Of a stretch of 64,000 bases of DNA, positions 34,548 to 44,272 are shown in pieces (position 1 is the stretch's first letter; each line of letters opens with the position of its first letter). The stretch is from Verrucomicrobiota bacterium (lineage in GTDB: Bacteria > Verrucomicrobiota > Kiritimatiellia > UBA8416 > JABMPJ01), in the NCBI GenBank assembly GCA_018648805.1, contig JABGQM010000012.1:1-64000 (forward strand), written 5' to 3'. The notes beneath the pieces are model-generated. The model did no database searches. It was given only the letters and a program-made list of their open reading frames with translations, and was not told the origin of the DNA. A program made the position numbers and the translations under genes.

Positions 34548-37500
34548 CTACTCAACACCCAGTCGATAGAAACGCTGCCCGGCCTGTTCGACGCGATCGG
34601 TATGGCTCATGCCACCGTCGACACCGGGCAGGTTGGAGGCGGTCACGAGCGGCAACCAGTTGCCGCTCTGCTCCATCAGCGTGGTGCTGCCATAGAGGTG
34701 GTAGGTGCGATTGCTCAGGCCACGCCATTCAAGCACGACGACCGTGCCCGAAGGCGACGCGGCGGTGTGCACGGCATCCAGGCCGAACCGGCTGGCCGGG
34801 TCCGACGCGTCATGGCCGGTCAGCAGCTCTTCATCCGTGGTGAACCCGTCGGCATCGAAATCGTTCGTCCCCGCCAGCACGAGCACCGGCTGTGTGGCCG
34901 CGGCACCGATCCAGCCGGCGGCATCGCGCGCCCAGACGTGAATGGTGTTGGTGGCGTCGGGCAGGGCGTTGCTGAGCACGCCGTCAGCGCTCACGCTGAA
35001 GGTGCCGCCGGTGCTGCCGCCCGCATTGGTCCAGGCGTAGTAGTAGCCGGTGATGCCGGATAGATTATCGCTGAGGCCGCTCCACTGGCTGGTCACGCTA
35101 TGGCCGACCACATAGTCGCCAAACGGGTTCATGCTCGGTGTGATAACCGCATGGGTCGGACTGGGCGGTTGCGTGTCAACGCGGGCCGGACCAATCGTGA
35201 TGGGCGGACTGGCGTTTCCAAAGGCATCTACGGCGCGCAGATCAAACCACCAGTTGGTACCGTCCGAGCCGACGGTCTCGATACCGTTGGTCAGCACCGT
35301 ATCCACGACGCTGTTGGAGTGCGTAGTGGGATGCAGGCCATGACCGAGGGCATAGCCGGCCAGCCCGACCCCGGCCCGGTCGTGTGACCCGCTCCAGTGG
35401 AGGGCGAAAGCGCGATTCGTGGCCCAGGTGTCGTTCGTGTAACTGGTGAAGGCCAGGGCCTCTGGGGAGGTGGGGGCCTCGTTGTCGACCATGAAGGGGG
35501 TGCTGGTCACGGCGGGACTCCAGGCACGCCCGTCCCAGGCGCGCACGCGCACCACGGCGGTCGTAACGCCGTTGATCGGGGTGGGGCCGTCCAAAGTCAG
35601 CCAGCCGGTGGTGACGCGGTTGGTTGCGTTCAGGCCGGCCAAGGCGGTCGCAATGTCACCGACCTGCAGCGGGGCATTGCTGCTGACCGTCACGCCACTC
35701 AATTGGCTCGCGCTATCGCCGATCCAGGCGTGCACCCACGCTCCGGTGGCGGTCATCACATCGATTTCCAAGCTACAGCTCTCACCATCGGCATCCCACA
35801 GCTCATTCGTGATGGCGACCCGTCCGGAGCCGTCGGTCGAGGTCTGATGCGCCGCAAGCAGGGCCAATTGCGGCGGAGAGCGCACCCACATCTGCACGGG
35901 AATATCATTCGTGGGGTGGAGCGGATCCGTAGCCGTCAGGCGCACGACCCCCGGGAAGTCGCCGGTCGGGATCCCGGCGCTGTCGAGACGCGCGGTCACC
36001 ACGCTACTCTCTCCGGGTGCGAGGGTGCCGGCGGGGGGCAGTACACTCAGCCAGTCGGGGCTGGCCGCGGCCGGGATCACGAGCAGATCATCGATATACC
36101 ACCCTTCGTCCACGACATACCTATCGCTCCCGAAGCGGAAGCGCACCCTGACGGTCTGGCCGGCATAGGCGGAGAGATCGAAGGCCGCGCGCTGCCATCC
36201 GGACCCATCGCCGCCGTAGCAGGGCGTGTGGTCGGCAAAGGGCGAGTCCAGGTTGGGTGTGATGCGGTGCGGGTAACCGCCGATCGGTGTGATCTGCGTG
36301 AAGCTGACGCCGTCGTCGGTGGAGAGCTCGACAATGCCGCCATCCCAGTAGTGGTCGTCCTGGCGCTCATCATCATACTCGATCTTGGCCCAATGCTTGA
36401 AGGTCAGCTCGGCACCGGCGGCGGGCGTGAAGGGCGGCAGGATCAGCGATGCGTTGACCAGGTTGCCGTACTGGTGCGTCGCCGATTTGCCGCTGTACCA
36501 GGCATGCGTGCCGCTGAAGGCACGGCGGGTCGTCCTGTGCCAGGCGTCGTTGACCCCGCTGTGGGTGATGCCGTTGAGGCCCTGCTCCACGGGATCAAAC
36601 CAGCCGGCCTGGGCGGTCCAGGTCAGGCTGGTATTGCCGCCGTTGGTCAGGCCCACGTCTATGTGGGTGACGCTGTCGGGGGGGAGGACCTCGGCAATAG
36701 TGGTGGGGCTGAAGCTGAAGATGGGATAGACCACATCGAAGCGGTAGGTGGGGGTCTGGTCGGAATAGCCGGCCGGATCGATGGCCGTGATGCGGTACTC
36801 ATAGGTTTGACCAAAGCTGCCGGGGGCCGGAATATCCGCCCGGTACAGATCGTCGCCCTCGGCCGTCATGGGGGTCTGGTTCCATCCGTAGGGTACCTGG
36901 CGCCAGTGCAGGGCGACGTCGGCCACGCTGAAGTTGTCGGTGACCACGGCGGAGACGGACCACGGGGCCGGCCGGTCCTGCGGATCGGCCAGGGGCGTGA
37001 GTGTGATCAGGGGGGGGGCCGGATAGGATGCGCTATCGCGCGGATCGGTACCATCAGCCAGCTCCTCATCATTGCGGAACCCGTCGCCATCACGGTCATC
37101 GGCGATCGTCGGGGTTAGCGATCCAAAGTAGCGACGTTCCCACCAGTCAGGCAGCGTATCGCTATCACTATCCTCGCTGGCCGGAATATAGATTGCGACC
37201 GCCTGCCGCGCGGTGGCCATACCGATGTGGGTGGCCGGGTTGAGGGCTGTATTGGTGCCATCCGGCCAGCGCAGGCCATCCATCTGCCATTCGACAAACC
37301 GCTGTGCGGTGGTATTGACCATGACTGGATCCATAGCCGTCACGGTCAAGCCGGTCGCTCCCGCCTCCCACCAGGAGACATCCGCCACCAGGCCGGTCGG
37401 CGAGGAGGATTGCGCCAGGCTGTATTGCGACTGCCACTGCCACTCCAACGCCGTCATGTCATCCAGGACGAACGTGACCGCATTGGTGTGACCGATCGAG

Positions 37501-39578
37501 GGCGCGCTGCCGATCGCATGCCACCCGCTGCATTCATAGCGGTGTTGCGGCGTGATGTTGGCCAGGCGATCGGCCGACGCCTGCACGGCGATACCTGACG
37601 GGATGTCGTGCATGCCGTACGCCGGGGTGGCCGTGCCGAGATCGGACGGCGCCCCCGAGACCCAGAGCATCTCTGACTGCACGACCTCGAACGCGTGCTG
37701 CTCGAGCGGGGCGACGCTTGGGGTGGTCATACTCACCCCGCCGATGGTGGTGGCCTCGATGTAGTAATGGACGCGTGTGCCCAATGGCTGAACCGGCAGT
37801 GTGGCCTCATACAGATCATTGGTGAGACGGACCATGACGTTGGTGGTATGGACCGTGGTCGAGCCATTCGTATTCCAGAGCAGGCGCGGGCTATCCGGCG
37901 TGAGAAGATTGACCGGTGTGACGGTGGCATCAAAGCGGTGATCGTCCTCGGTATTGGTTGTATTCACGAGCGGGGTGTGCGCGATCGCCGGGGGGATGCT
38001 GTGCAGCGCGCCCGCGACATCCAGACGCCCGCCGCTAACGATCTTGCCTGCGAGCACGGCGTTGGTTGCCACGCCAGCCATGATGTAGCTGCGCACCTGC
38101 TCCCAGGTCGCCTCCGGATAGGCCTCCCAGAGCAGGGCACAGGCCCCCGCGACATGGGGGCAGGCCATTGAGGTGCCGCTGTCACTGTAGTAGGTGCTGT
38201 TGTTGGTGCCCTTATAGGTGCTCAGGATGCTGGTTCCGGGCGCGCCGATGTCGACCGTCCGCACGCCGAAGTGCGAGAAGTAAGCCAGAGCATCCGAACT
38301 GACCGTCGCGGCCACGGAGAGGATATTGCTCGAATCGTACGTGGCCGGATAGAAGGGCTGGGTGTCGTTGTTCCAGCCGAAGTTGCCAGCGGCCGCCACG
38401 AACAGCATGCCGGCCTCGCCGGTGGCCTCAATCGTCTCCTTGAGCAGCAGGGAGTATCCGCCGCCGCCCCAGCTGTTGCTGGTGAGCCGGACCGGCACCC
38501 CGTTGGTACGCATGACGCGCGCATACTCGAGGGCATCGATGGCATCACTTGTCGCGCCACTCCCGCTGTCGCCGAACATCTTGAGCACCATCAGCCTGGA
38601 ACTCCATGAGACACCGACGACCCCGGTGCTGTTGTTGCCGATCGCGGCTACAGTACCGGCCGTGTGCGTGCCGTGGCCTGAATTGATGTCGATCGGGTTG
38701 TTATCGTCATCGCCGAAATCCCATCCATGCACGTCATCGATATAGCCATTGGCATCGTCATCAATCCCGTTGGTCGGCGTTTCATTCGGATTGGTCCATA
38801 TATTGCCCGCGAGATCCTCGTGGTTATAGTTGACGCCCGAATCGATCATGCCCACCACGATAGCGCCGTTTCCGGTTTCAATGTCCCAGGCGGCAGGACA
38901 GTTCACCTTCTTGATGCCCCACAGGTCGTCGTAACGGGGATCGTCCGGCACGGTGTCGGCTGGCGCGACCAGGTAGTCGGGCTCGGCTACATCGGCAATC
39001 GCCGGCGCGGCGCGGTAGTCGGCCACGCGGGCAGGCACCGTGTGCAGATCAAAGACGTCAAAGGCCACCAGGTAGTGGCCGGGCCGTTTCAGGCGGCGGC
39101 GGATCGTGCCCCCATATCGCGCATTGAGTGTCTCCAGCTCCGCCGACGAGGCATCCGGATGGAGTCGCAGCATGATATGATCGGCCACCATGGCGACGCG
39201 CCACACGGTGACGGTCTCTCCGGAAGTTGCATCCGTCCGGCGCGTGGTTTCTTCACGGATGTAGGGATATTTACCCCCGGTCCTGAGCAGGCGCGTACGG
39301 TGCGAGATCCCTTCCGCGTCCGGCGGGGTCTCTTCCTGCGCCAGCACATCGGCCCCGGCATAAGTGGGCGGGGACAGCGGCGTGACCGGCATGGCGGGGG
39401 CGGCCGGCCGGCGCGGCGTAGCGGGAGCAGACGCGCGGCGCGGCGTGATGAGAGGCGTTGTGGGCGGGCGGGCCGCAGAGCCGGGGCGGGGCACAGGTGG
39501 CTGGCGCCGTGCCACCAGAAGGAGAAGCACGGCCAGCGTCAGTCCCAGTCCAAACCAAACTCTGCCCTTTGAAATCAC
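34548..39578 (-). CDS. Giant secreted subtilisin-like (S8) serine protease, 1676 residues
   Basis: After an uncleaved-type hydrophobic segment (VWFGLGLTLAVLLLLVA) and a Pro/Ala-rich spacer lies an I9-like propeptide and then an S8 domain with the triad Asp246 (MIDSGVNY), His302 (GHGTHTAG) and Ser470 (SGTSMACPH), and the oxyanion Asn in AAAGNFG. More than 1100 residues follow, holding beta-sandwich and fibronectin-like modules and a calcium-binding-like DSDSDTLPDWWERRYFG segment near residue 810. The C-terminal ends with a beta-rich domain. It is likely exported to the surface or medium as a scavenging or processing protease. The AT-content is like that of neighbours, with no evidence of frameshift. 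Confidence 0.92.
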   Translation of the reverse strand: MISKGRVWFGLGLTLAVLLLLVARRQPPVPRPGSAARPPTTPLITPRRASAPATPRRPAAPAMPVTPLSPPTYAGADVLAQEETPPDAEGISHRTRLLRTGGKYPYIREETTRRTDATSGETVTVWRVAMVADHIMLRLHPDASSAELETLNARYGGTIRRRLKRPGHYLVAFDVFDLHTVPARVADYRAAPAIADVAEPDYLVAPADTVPDDPRYDDLWGIKKVNCPAAWDIETGNGAIVVGMIDSGVNYNHEDLAGNIWTNPNETPTNGIDDDANGYIDDVHGWDFGDDDNNPIDINSGHGTHTAGTVAAIGNNSTGVVGVSWSSRLMVLKMFGDSGSGATSDAIDALEYARVMRTNGVPVRLTSNSWGGGGYSLLLKETIEATGEAGMLFVAAAGNFGWNNDTQPFYPATYDSSNILSVAATVSSDALAYFSHFGVRTVDIGAPGTSILSTYKGTNNSTYYSDSGTSMACPHVAGACALLWEAYPEATWEQVRSYIMAGVATNAVLAGKIVSGGRLDVAGALHSIPPAIAHTPLVNTTNTEDDHRFDATVTPVNLLTPDSPRLLWNTNGSTTVHTTNVMVRLTNDLYEATLPVQPLGTRVHYYIEATTIGGVSMTTPSVAPLEQHAFEVVQSEMLWVSGAPSDLGTATPAYGMHDIPSGIAVQASADRLANITPQHRYECSGWHAIGSAPSIGHTNAVTFVLDDMTALEWQWQSQYSLAQSSSPTGLVADVSWWEAGATGLTVTAMDPVMVNTTAQRFVEWQMDGLRWPDGTNTALNPATHIGMATARQAVAIYIPASEDSDSDTLPDWWERRYFGSLTPTIADDRDGDGFRNDEELADGTDPRDSASYPAPPLITLTPLADPQDRPAPWSVSAVVTDNFSVADVALHWRQVPYGWNQTPMTAEGDDLYRADIPAPGSFGQTYEYRITAIDPAGYSDQTPTYRFDVVYPIFSFSPTTIAEVLPPDSVTHIDVGLTNGGNTSLTWTAQAGWFDPVEQGLNGITHSGVNDAWHRTTRRAFSGTHAWYSGKSATHQYGNLVNASLILPPFTPAAGAELTFKHWAKIEYDDERQDDHYWDGGIVELSTDDGVSFTQITPIGGYPHRITPNLDSPFADHTPCYGGDGSGWQRAAFDLSAYAGQTVRVRFRFGSDRYVVDEGWYIDDLLVIPAAASPDWLSVLPPAGTLAPGESSVVTARLDSAGIPTGDFPGVVRLTATDPLHPTNDIPVQMWVRSPPQLALLAAHQTSTDGSGRVAITNELWDADGESCSLEIDVMTATGAWVHAWIGDSASQLSGVTVSSNAPLQVGDIATALAGLNATNRVTTGWLTLDGPTPINGVTTAVVRVRAWDGRAWSPAVTSTPFMVDNEAPTSPEALAFTSYTNDTWATNRAFALHWSGSHDRAGVGLAGYALGHGLHPTTHSNSVVDTVLTNGIETVGSDGTNWWFDLRAVDAFGNASPPITIGPARVDTQPPSPTHAVITPSMNPFGDYVVGHSVTSQWSGLSDNLSGITGYYYAWTNAGGSTGGTFSVSADGVLSNALPDATNTIHVWARDAAGWIGAAATQPVLVLAGTNDFDADGFTTDEELLTGHDASDPASRFGLDAVHTAASPSGTVVVLEWRGLSNRTYHLYGSTTLMEQSGNWLPLVTASNLPGVDGGMSHTDRVEQAGQRFYRLGVE

Positions 39579-39626
39579 GGCCCTATTGTCTCAAAAACGG
39601 TAGCAAAGCGATAGTGTTGATTCGCT

Positions 39627-40148
39627 CTAGTAGACCACCGGTGCAAAGACCGTGTAGCCGGGCAGCTTGTCGCGGCCGTTGAGAAAAGCCAACTCGACGA
39701 CAAAGAGCATCGTGGCGACCGAGGCGCCACACTGCTCGATCAGCTGGGCCGTGGCAAGGGCAGTACCGCCCGTGGCGAGAAGATCATCGATAACCGCCAC
39801 GCGTTCGCCCGCTTCGAAGGCGTCCCGGTGGACGGCCAGCGTGGCGGTGCCATATTCCAGGTCATAGCTCTGCTCATAGGTCTGATAGGGCAGCTTGCCC
39901 TGTTTGCGGATCGGGACCATGCCGATATCGAGGCGATCCGCGATGGCCCCGGCAAAGAGGAACCCGCGCGCATCGATCGCCGCCAGCTTCGTAACCGCGG
40001 CCGCGCGGACCTGTTCGGTCAGGATATCGATCGTGGCTTTGAAGAGGGTCGGGTCACTCAGGATGGGGGTAATGTCCTTGAAGATGATGCCCGGCTTCGG
40101 AAAATCAGGAACGTCGCGAATAGCGGCCCGGATCTGTTCTGCGCTCAT
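39627..40148 (-). CDS. apt: Adenine phosphoribosyltransferase
   Basis: Apt converts adenine and PRPP to AMP in purine salvage. The sequence begins IRDVPDFPKPGIIFKDITPIL and contains DARGFLFAGAIA, KQGKLPYQTYEQSYDLEYG and the PRPP-binding loop VAVIDDLLATGGTA. At 173 residues it is full length. The ATG has AAAGGAGACCC upstream (AGGAG about 7 bases away). A 48-base gap separates it from the subtilase. Confidence 0.95.
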   Translation of the reverse strand: MSAEQIRAAIRDVPDFPKPGIIFKDITPILSDPTLFKATIDILTEQVRAAAVTKLAAIDARGFLFAGAIADRLDIGMVPIRKQGKLPYQTYEQSYDLEYGTATLAVHRDAFEAGERVAVIDDLLATGGTALATAQLIEQCGASVATMLFVVELAFLNGRDKLPGYTVFAPVVY

Positions 40149-40204
40149 AGAGGGTCTCCTTTGAATCGTTTGTGAGAGCCCCTACGGGTCGCCGTGGGAG
40201 CCGT

Positions 40205-40570
40205 TTACACCGTTGAAGGCGGCATGGCATACTGTTTGACAGCCTTGAGGATCGCGTCCAGCTCGAACGGTTTCTGGATCAACGTGGTCACGTTATCGAA
40301 CTGTTTCATCTCATCTTCTTCATAGTCAGAGAAGCCGGCCATGACGATCGTGGGGATGTGAATATCCTCGGCCTGCATCAGCATCAGCAGTTCCACGCCA
40401 TTGATGCGTGGCATGTTCATATCGAGCAAAATGCATTTGCAGTCGGAGGATCGCAAATGGGAGTAGGCATCCGCGCCGTCATGGGCGGTTTCGACGCGAT
40501 AGCCATGCTGGCTCAGCGCACGGGTGAGCAAGTCCACAATCCCCGGATCATCATCAACAACCAGTATCAT
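40205..40570 (-). CDS. Single-domain response regulator
   Basis: The 121-residue protein is a bare receiver domain: MILVVDDDPGIVDLLTRAL (acidic pair), ILLDMNMPRINGVELL with the phosphoacceptor Asp, and the lysine in LIQKPFELDAIL. There is no output domain, so it would act as a phospho-relay or CheY-like protein. The ATG at 40570 has GGAGGAGG 6 bases upstream; a longer start would extend into a region with no family similarity. No histidine kinase is adjacent. Confidence 0.92.
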   Translation of the reverse strand: MILVVDDDPGIVDLLTRALSQHGYRVETAHDGADAYSHLRSSDCKCILLDMNMPRINGVELLMLMQAEDIHIPTIVMAGFSDYEEDEMKQFDNVTTLIQKPFELDAILKAVKQYAMPPSTV

Positions 40571-40637
40571 AACATCCTCCTCCAACGGCCCTAGTCTACG
40601 CCTCACGGACACATAGCCACAAGGACGGATTGTCGTA

Positions 40638-40665
40638 TTGACATCCCACGAGCAGATGCTATCTT
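40638..40665 (+). promoter_or_regulatory. Sigma-70-type promoter for tRNA-Asn
   Basis: A consensus -35 box TTGACA (40638-40643) and a -10 box TATCTT (40660-40665) are separated by 16 bases. The tRNA starts 19 bases downstream of the -10 box, which gives a short leader that would be removed by RNase P. Confidence 0.65.
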
Positions 40666-40684
40666 ATGCGCCCATTCGAAGTGT

Positions 40685-40759
40685 TCCGGCGTAGCTCAAT
40701 GGTAGAGCGGATGGCTGTTAACCATTAGGTTGTAGGTTCGAGCCCTACCGCCGGAGCCA
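40685..40759 (+). tRNA. tRNA-Asn (anticodon GTT)
   Basis: The acceptor stem is TCCGGCG paired with CGCCGGA; G is the discriminator and CCA is encoded. The D arm reads GCTCAATGGTAGAGC. The anticodon stem GATGG/CCATT encloses the loop CTGTTAA with anticodon GTT, and the T arm has GTTCGAGCCC. The structure is complete. Confidence 0.97.
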
Positions 40760-40959
40760 TTTTCCTTATTCCGACCCTCAAGGCCATCTTGTGCCATGCT
40801 GTGCACATAGCCTTCCTGGGCAAGGGGTTCCCGATCCGATACACGGCATATCGTCTGTGCCTGTGCATGCCAGCTCCTGCCCCTCTGAACCTACACCTCA
40901 CTAGCCGTTACATGCTTATATTTATTCTTGACAGGCTGAGGTTTTATGCGATGGTAGTA

Positions 40960-41014
40960 CCACTACACTCAAACATACTTCTGCCGCCGGCAGAAGCATG
41001 TTTGAGTGTAGTGG
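40960..41014. repeat. 55-nt near-perfect palindrome upstream of the Fic gene
   Basis: Two 27-base arms (beginning CCACTACACTCAAACATACT and ending the complement) differ at one position and are separated by one base. The stem would be one of the longest in the window. The centre is GC-rich (CTGCCGCCGGCAG). No T-run follows, so it is not an obvious terminator. The rest of 40760-41126 contains no other gene I can support. Confidence 0.87.
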
Positions 41015-41126
41015 ATAAACCACAGAGAAACCCTCGGAATAATACCCATCCATCCATATAACATCTTTGCAACCATCCTTATTTAATGGTATTACGATGG
41101 TTATCAACCCTCAGAAGGAGCCTCGA

Positions 41127-42347
41127 ATGGAACCTCAAGAAACAGAAGAATACGCCATTTGGAGGAACATTTCTTCAATGGAACCATTGCTTCCTGATGG
41201 CAGTAGAAGGTCTCTTGCTGATCTGACAGAGGGAATTAGGTTCGAAGCGGGCCGTTTATCAGGATCTGGTATGCCTCAGAAGACAAGGGAGGGCATCGAG
41301 AAGATTGTTCAACAGATGAACAGCTACTATTCCAATCTCATAGAAGGGCACAAGACAAGTCCGCTTGAGGTCGAGAAAGCACTCAGGAAGGACTTCGATC
41401 ATGACCCAAAGAAGAGGGCGTTACAGCAACTGGGGGTCGCCCATATTGAGACAGAAGAGCATCTCAAGACCCTTCTAAGAGATGAGCCGGAAACAGACAC
41501 GTTTTCTTCTGACTTCATAAAGATGGTACATAGGGAATTCTACAATCGCCTTCCTAAGGAGCTAAGGGTCGTTAAGGACAGTAAGGATAGAGAATACCCT
41601 CTGATCCCGGGGGAATTCAGAAGCTACAATGTAAATGTGCACTATCACGTACCCCCAGATTACCCCTGCCTTGAGAATTTCATGGGGCGGTTTGAATCCT
41701 TTTATGGGAGTGAACGCATCCTTTCAACCCGCAAACTTGTAGCTATAGCGGCCTCTCACCAGCGGTTCCTTTGGATTCATCCGTTCGGAGATGGAAACGG
41801 ACGAGTAGCCCGACTACTCTCTCATGCGTCCTTGATACAATGTGGTCTTGGTGGGTACGGGCTTTGGACGCTTGCAAGGGGCCTTGCAAGAAGTAGGGAT
41901 GATTACTACCGGCATCTCAATGTAGCCGACCAAACAAGAAAGAACGACTATGACGGACGAGGAAACCTGTCTTCGGACTATCTTGGCAAGTTCTGTGAGT
42001 TCTTCCTGCAGACAATCCTTGACCAGATGTCGTTCATGACATCTGTTCTGGAGTACAGTTCCTTGAAACACCGGATTGAGAACTATGTTTATCGGAATGA
42101 CGTATTTGGAAAGCATAACGCCCAAGGGGTCTATCTGCTACTTGAAGCCCTGCATGAAGGAGAGTATGCGAGAGGCGAAGCGACTCGGCTCACGGGATAT
42201 GGAGAAACCATCGCCAGGGAACTGCTCCAGACCGCTTTAGGCCGAGGTCTACTGGCCTCAGACGGCCCACGAAGCCCCGTCTACTTAGGTTTTCCAAGTG
42301 ATGTATTGGAGGATTACTTCCCTAAACTCTTCATGCCAAGTGTTTGA
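41127..42347 (+). CDS. Fic-family protein with N-terminal inhibitory helix
   Basis: Fic enzymes transfer AMP or related groups to hydroxyl side chains of target proteins. The catalytic motif HPFGDGNGR begins at His218. An intramolecular inhibitory motif (S/TxxxEG) is present as SNLIEG (Ser69, Glu73, Gly74), so it is a class-II Fic with self-inhibition. The C-terminal winged-helix-like part is typical. The ATG at 41127 is favoured by AAGGAG 6 bases upstream; two further upstream in-frame ATGs lack a site. Lower GC than neighbours and a 55-nt palindrome just upstream hint at transfer. Confidence 0.92.
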   Translation: MEPQETEEYAIWRNISSMEPLLPDGSRRSLADLTEGIRFEAGRLSGSGMPQKTREGIEKIVQQMNSYYSNLIEGHKTSPLEVEKALRKDFDHDPKKRALQQLGVAHIETEEHLKTLLRDEPETDTFSSDFIKMVHREFYNRLPKELRVVKDSKDREYPLIPGEFRSYNVNVHYHVPPDYPCLENFMGRFESFYGSERILSTRKLVAIAASHQRFLWIHPFGDGNGRVARLLSHASLIQCGLGGYGLWTLARGLARSRDDYYRHLNVADQTRKNDYDGRGNLSSDYLGKFCEFFLQTILDQMSFMTSVLEYSSLKHRIENYVYRNDVFGKHNAQGVYLLLEALHEGEYARGEATRLTGYGETIARELLQTALGRGLLASDGPRSPVYLGFPSDVLEDYFPKLFMPSV

Positions 42348-42479
42348 TGATCTTTACCCCAGAGCGGAAGATTCGCGTTCTGCAGTAGAGATTGAACGGT
42401 ATGTGTATGTCGGGTTATAGTGCTGCAGTTGTGCTGCCCGTCAGGGCATTGGGCACGCTTCAGTGGAATGGGTGATGTG

Positions 42480-43358
42480 ATGAACCAGATTGTGGTCGGC
42501 ATAGGGGAGTTGCTTTGGGATGTCTTTCCGCAGGGGAAGCGTATGGGGGGCGCCCCGGTTAACTTTGCCTGCCATTGTGGCCAGCTTGGTGCCGAGGCCT
42601 ATCCGGTAAGCTGCATTGGCCGGGACAACCTTGGCGACGAGCTGCGGGGGCGCTTGACGGACCTCAACGTTGACCAGAGCTACATCGCCGAGGATGCGAC
42701 GCATCCGACCGGCACGGTGCAGGTGACGCTCGATGCGCATGCGAAACCCTCCTACGAGATCTGCGAGGGAGTCGCCTGGGATATGATCCGCATGACGCCG
42801 GCGCTCGACGCGCTGGCGCCGCAAGCGGATGCGGTCTGTTTTGGTTCGCTCTGCCAGCGCCATACCGTGTCGTATGAGACGATTCACGCCTTCCTGAGCG
42901 GCATGCGGGCGGAGGCGCTGAAGATCTTTGATGTCAACCTGCGGCAGGCGTTCTATTCCAAGGCGATCATCGAGGCGTCGTTGGGGCACGCGAACGTTCT
43001 GAAGCTGAGTGACGAGGAGCTGCCGGTGCTGGCGGAACTGTTTGGTGTGTCCGGTGCGGTGGAGGCGCAGCTGCACGGTCTGCTGGCCCGCTTTGATCTG
43101 AACCTGATCGCCTATACGCGCGGCCCTGACGGCAGCCTGCTGGTGGGGCCCGATGAGACGGCTGAGCATCCGGGCTGTCCCGGCAAGGCGATCGACAGCG
43201 TGGGCGCCGGGGATTCATTTACGGCGGCACTCTGTGTGGGATTGCTGACCGGCAGACCGCTGGCCGCCATCAACGACCATGCCAATCGCGTGGCGACCTT
43301 CGTATGTTCACACGAGGGTGCCGTGCCTGCTTTCCCGCAAGCCCTGAAGGATGCGTAG
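42480..43358 (+). CDS. PfkB-family carbohydrate kinase (fructokinase-like)
   Basis: The protein is a ribokinase/PfkB-type kinase: GIGELLWDVFPQGKRMGGAPVNFACH for the substrate-binding start and DSVGAGDSFTAALCVGL for the anion hole and catalytic Asp. The GGAPVNFACH motif resembles bacterial fructokinase, so fructose to fructose-6-phosphate is the most likely reaction. Of two near-adjacent ATGs I prefer 42480; 42468 is an alternative. The following gene is 27 bases downstream in the same direction. Confidence 0.87.
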   Translation: MNQIVVGIGELLWDVFPQGKRMGGAPVNFACHCGQLGAEAYPVSCIGRDNLGDELRGRLTDLNVDQSYIAEDATHPTGTVQVTLDAHAKPSYEICEGVAWDMIRMTPALDALAPQADAVCFGSLCQRHTVSYETIHAFLSGMRAEALKIFDVNLRQAFYSKAIIEASLGHANVLKLSDEELPVLAELFGVSGAVEAQLHGLLARFDLNLIAYTRGPDGSLLVGPDETAEHPGCPGKAIDSVGAGDSFTAALCVGLLTGRPLAAINDHANRVATFVCSHEGAVPAFPQALKDA

Positions 43359-43385
43359 TTGAATTGCCAACTGAAAGACACTGCT

Positions 43386-44219
43386 ATGAAACATGTCGCT
43401 ATGGCCGCCGCCACCTTACTCACCCCCCTGCTCCTCGCCGGTTGTCTTGTGACCCCCCACGTCATAACGTTCCCGGATGGCACCAGCTATAAAGGACCGG
43501 CCGTCGACGGCGTGCCTGAGGGTCGGGGCGTCATCACGTTTGCCAACCGCGATGTCTACAACGGTCAGGTCCACAACGGCCAGATGCACGGCAAGGGAAG
43601 ATTGTCATATGCCGACGGCACCTCATGCTACGAGGGCGACTTCAAGGATGGCCAACGGCATGGAGAGGGCGTATTGACCCGGCCGTTCCGCCATATGAAC
43701 ACGGATACAGTCGTCATCTATACCGGCACTTTCGTGAACGACAAGGGCGAGGGCCCCGCGGTCCAGGAGGTCAAAGGCATGTTCACGATCACAGCCAGTT
43801 GTCGCGACTGCCTGGCGTTCGGACCGGGCACACGCACCTATGTCAACGGCGATACGTACGTAGGTGAGTTTCGTAATAACCACCACTATAAAGGGACATA
43901 CACCTGGGCCAATGGCGACACGTATGAAGGCACATTTGACGGCCACAACCCACACGGCAAAAACGGCAAGAAGACCTTTGCCGACGGCTCAGTCTATCGA
44001 GGTGATGTATCCCGCAGGTTGATGCACGGCAATGGGGACCTCACGTTCGCCGACGGCACCCGCTACAAGGGCACCTTCGTGAAGGACAAGATGCACGGCA
44101 CGGGCAGCATCACCTACCCCGACGGCAGTCGCTACGAGGGTGAGTTCAAGGATGACGAGATACGCGGCCAGGGCATCTTCACCGCCACAGACGGGACCCA
44201 GACCGCAACGACCCTTTAG
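43386..44219 (+). CDS. MORN-repeat lipoprotein
   Basis: A signal peptide with lipobox LLAGC anchors the protein at the membrane. About nine MORN-type repeats follow, e.g. GTSYKGPAVDGVPEGRG, YNGQVHNGQMHGKGRL, YEGTFDGHNPHGKNGK and YKGTFVKDKMHGTGSI, each pairing a Y-x-G and a G-x-G strand. MORN repeats mediate membrane or protein contacts. An insert region near residues 100-145 holds a CRDC pair. The start ATG is 43386; an in-frame TTG at 43359 is less likely because it precedes the signal peptide. Confidence 0.87.
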   Translation: MKHVAMAAATLLTPLLLAGCLVTPHVITFPDGTSYKGPAVDGVPEGRGVITFANRDVYNGQVHNGQMHGKGRLSYADGTSCYEGDFKDGQRHGEGVLTRPFRHMNTDTVVIYTGTFVNDKGEGPAVQEVKGMFTITASCRDCLAFGPGTRTYVNGDTYVGEFRNNHHYKGTYTWANGDTYEGTFDGHNPHGKNGKKTFADGSVYRGDVSRRLMHGNGDLTFADGTRYKGTFVKDKMHGTGSITYPDGSRYEGEFKDDEIRGQGIFTATDGTQTATTL

Positions 44220-44272
44220 GCGCAGACGACCAGCCACATACTCAAGAATTATTTGGTGCGAGGAGCAGTCAT

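Noticed and set aside
35397-37118. A 573-codon open frame on the plus strand
   Set aside because: It lies fully antisense to the subtilase, reads as Gly/Arg/Val-rich sequence without motifs, and is typical of shadow frames in GC-rich DNA.
40960-41014. Rho-independent terminator
   Set aside because: The stem is strong but no T-run follows on either strand.
40995-41020. DnaA box or origin of replication (TTATCCACT on the minus strand)
   Set aside because: It is a single 8/9 match, with no cluster of boxes and no AT-rich unwinding region.
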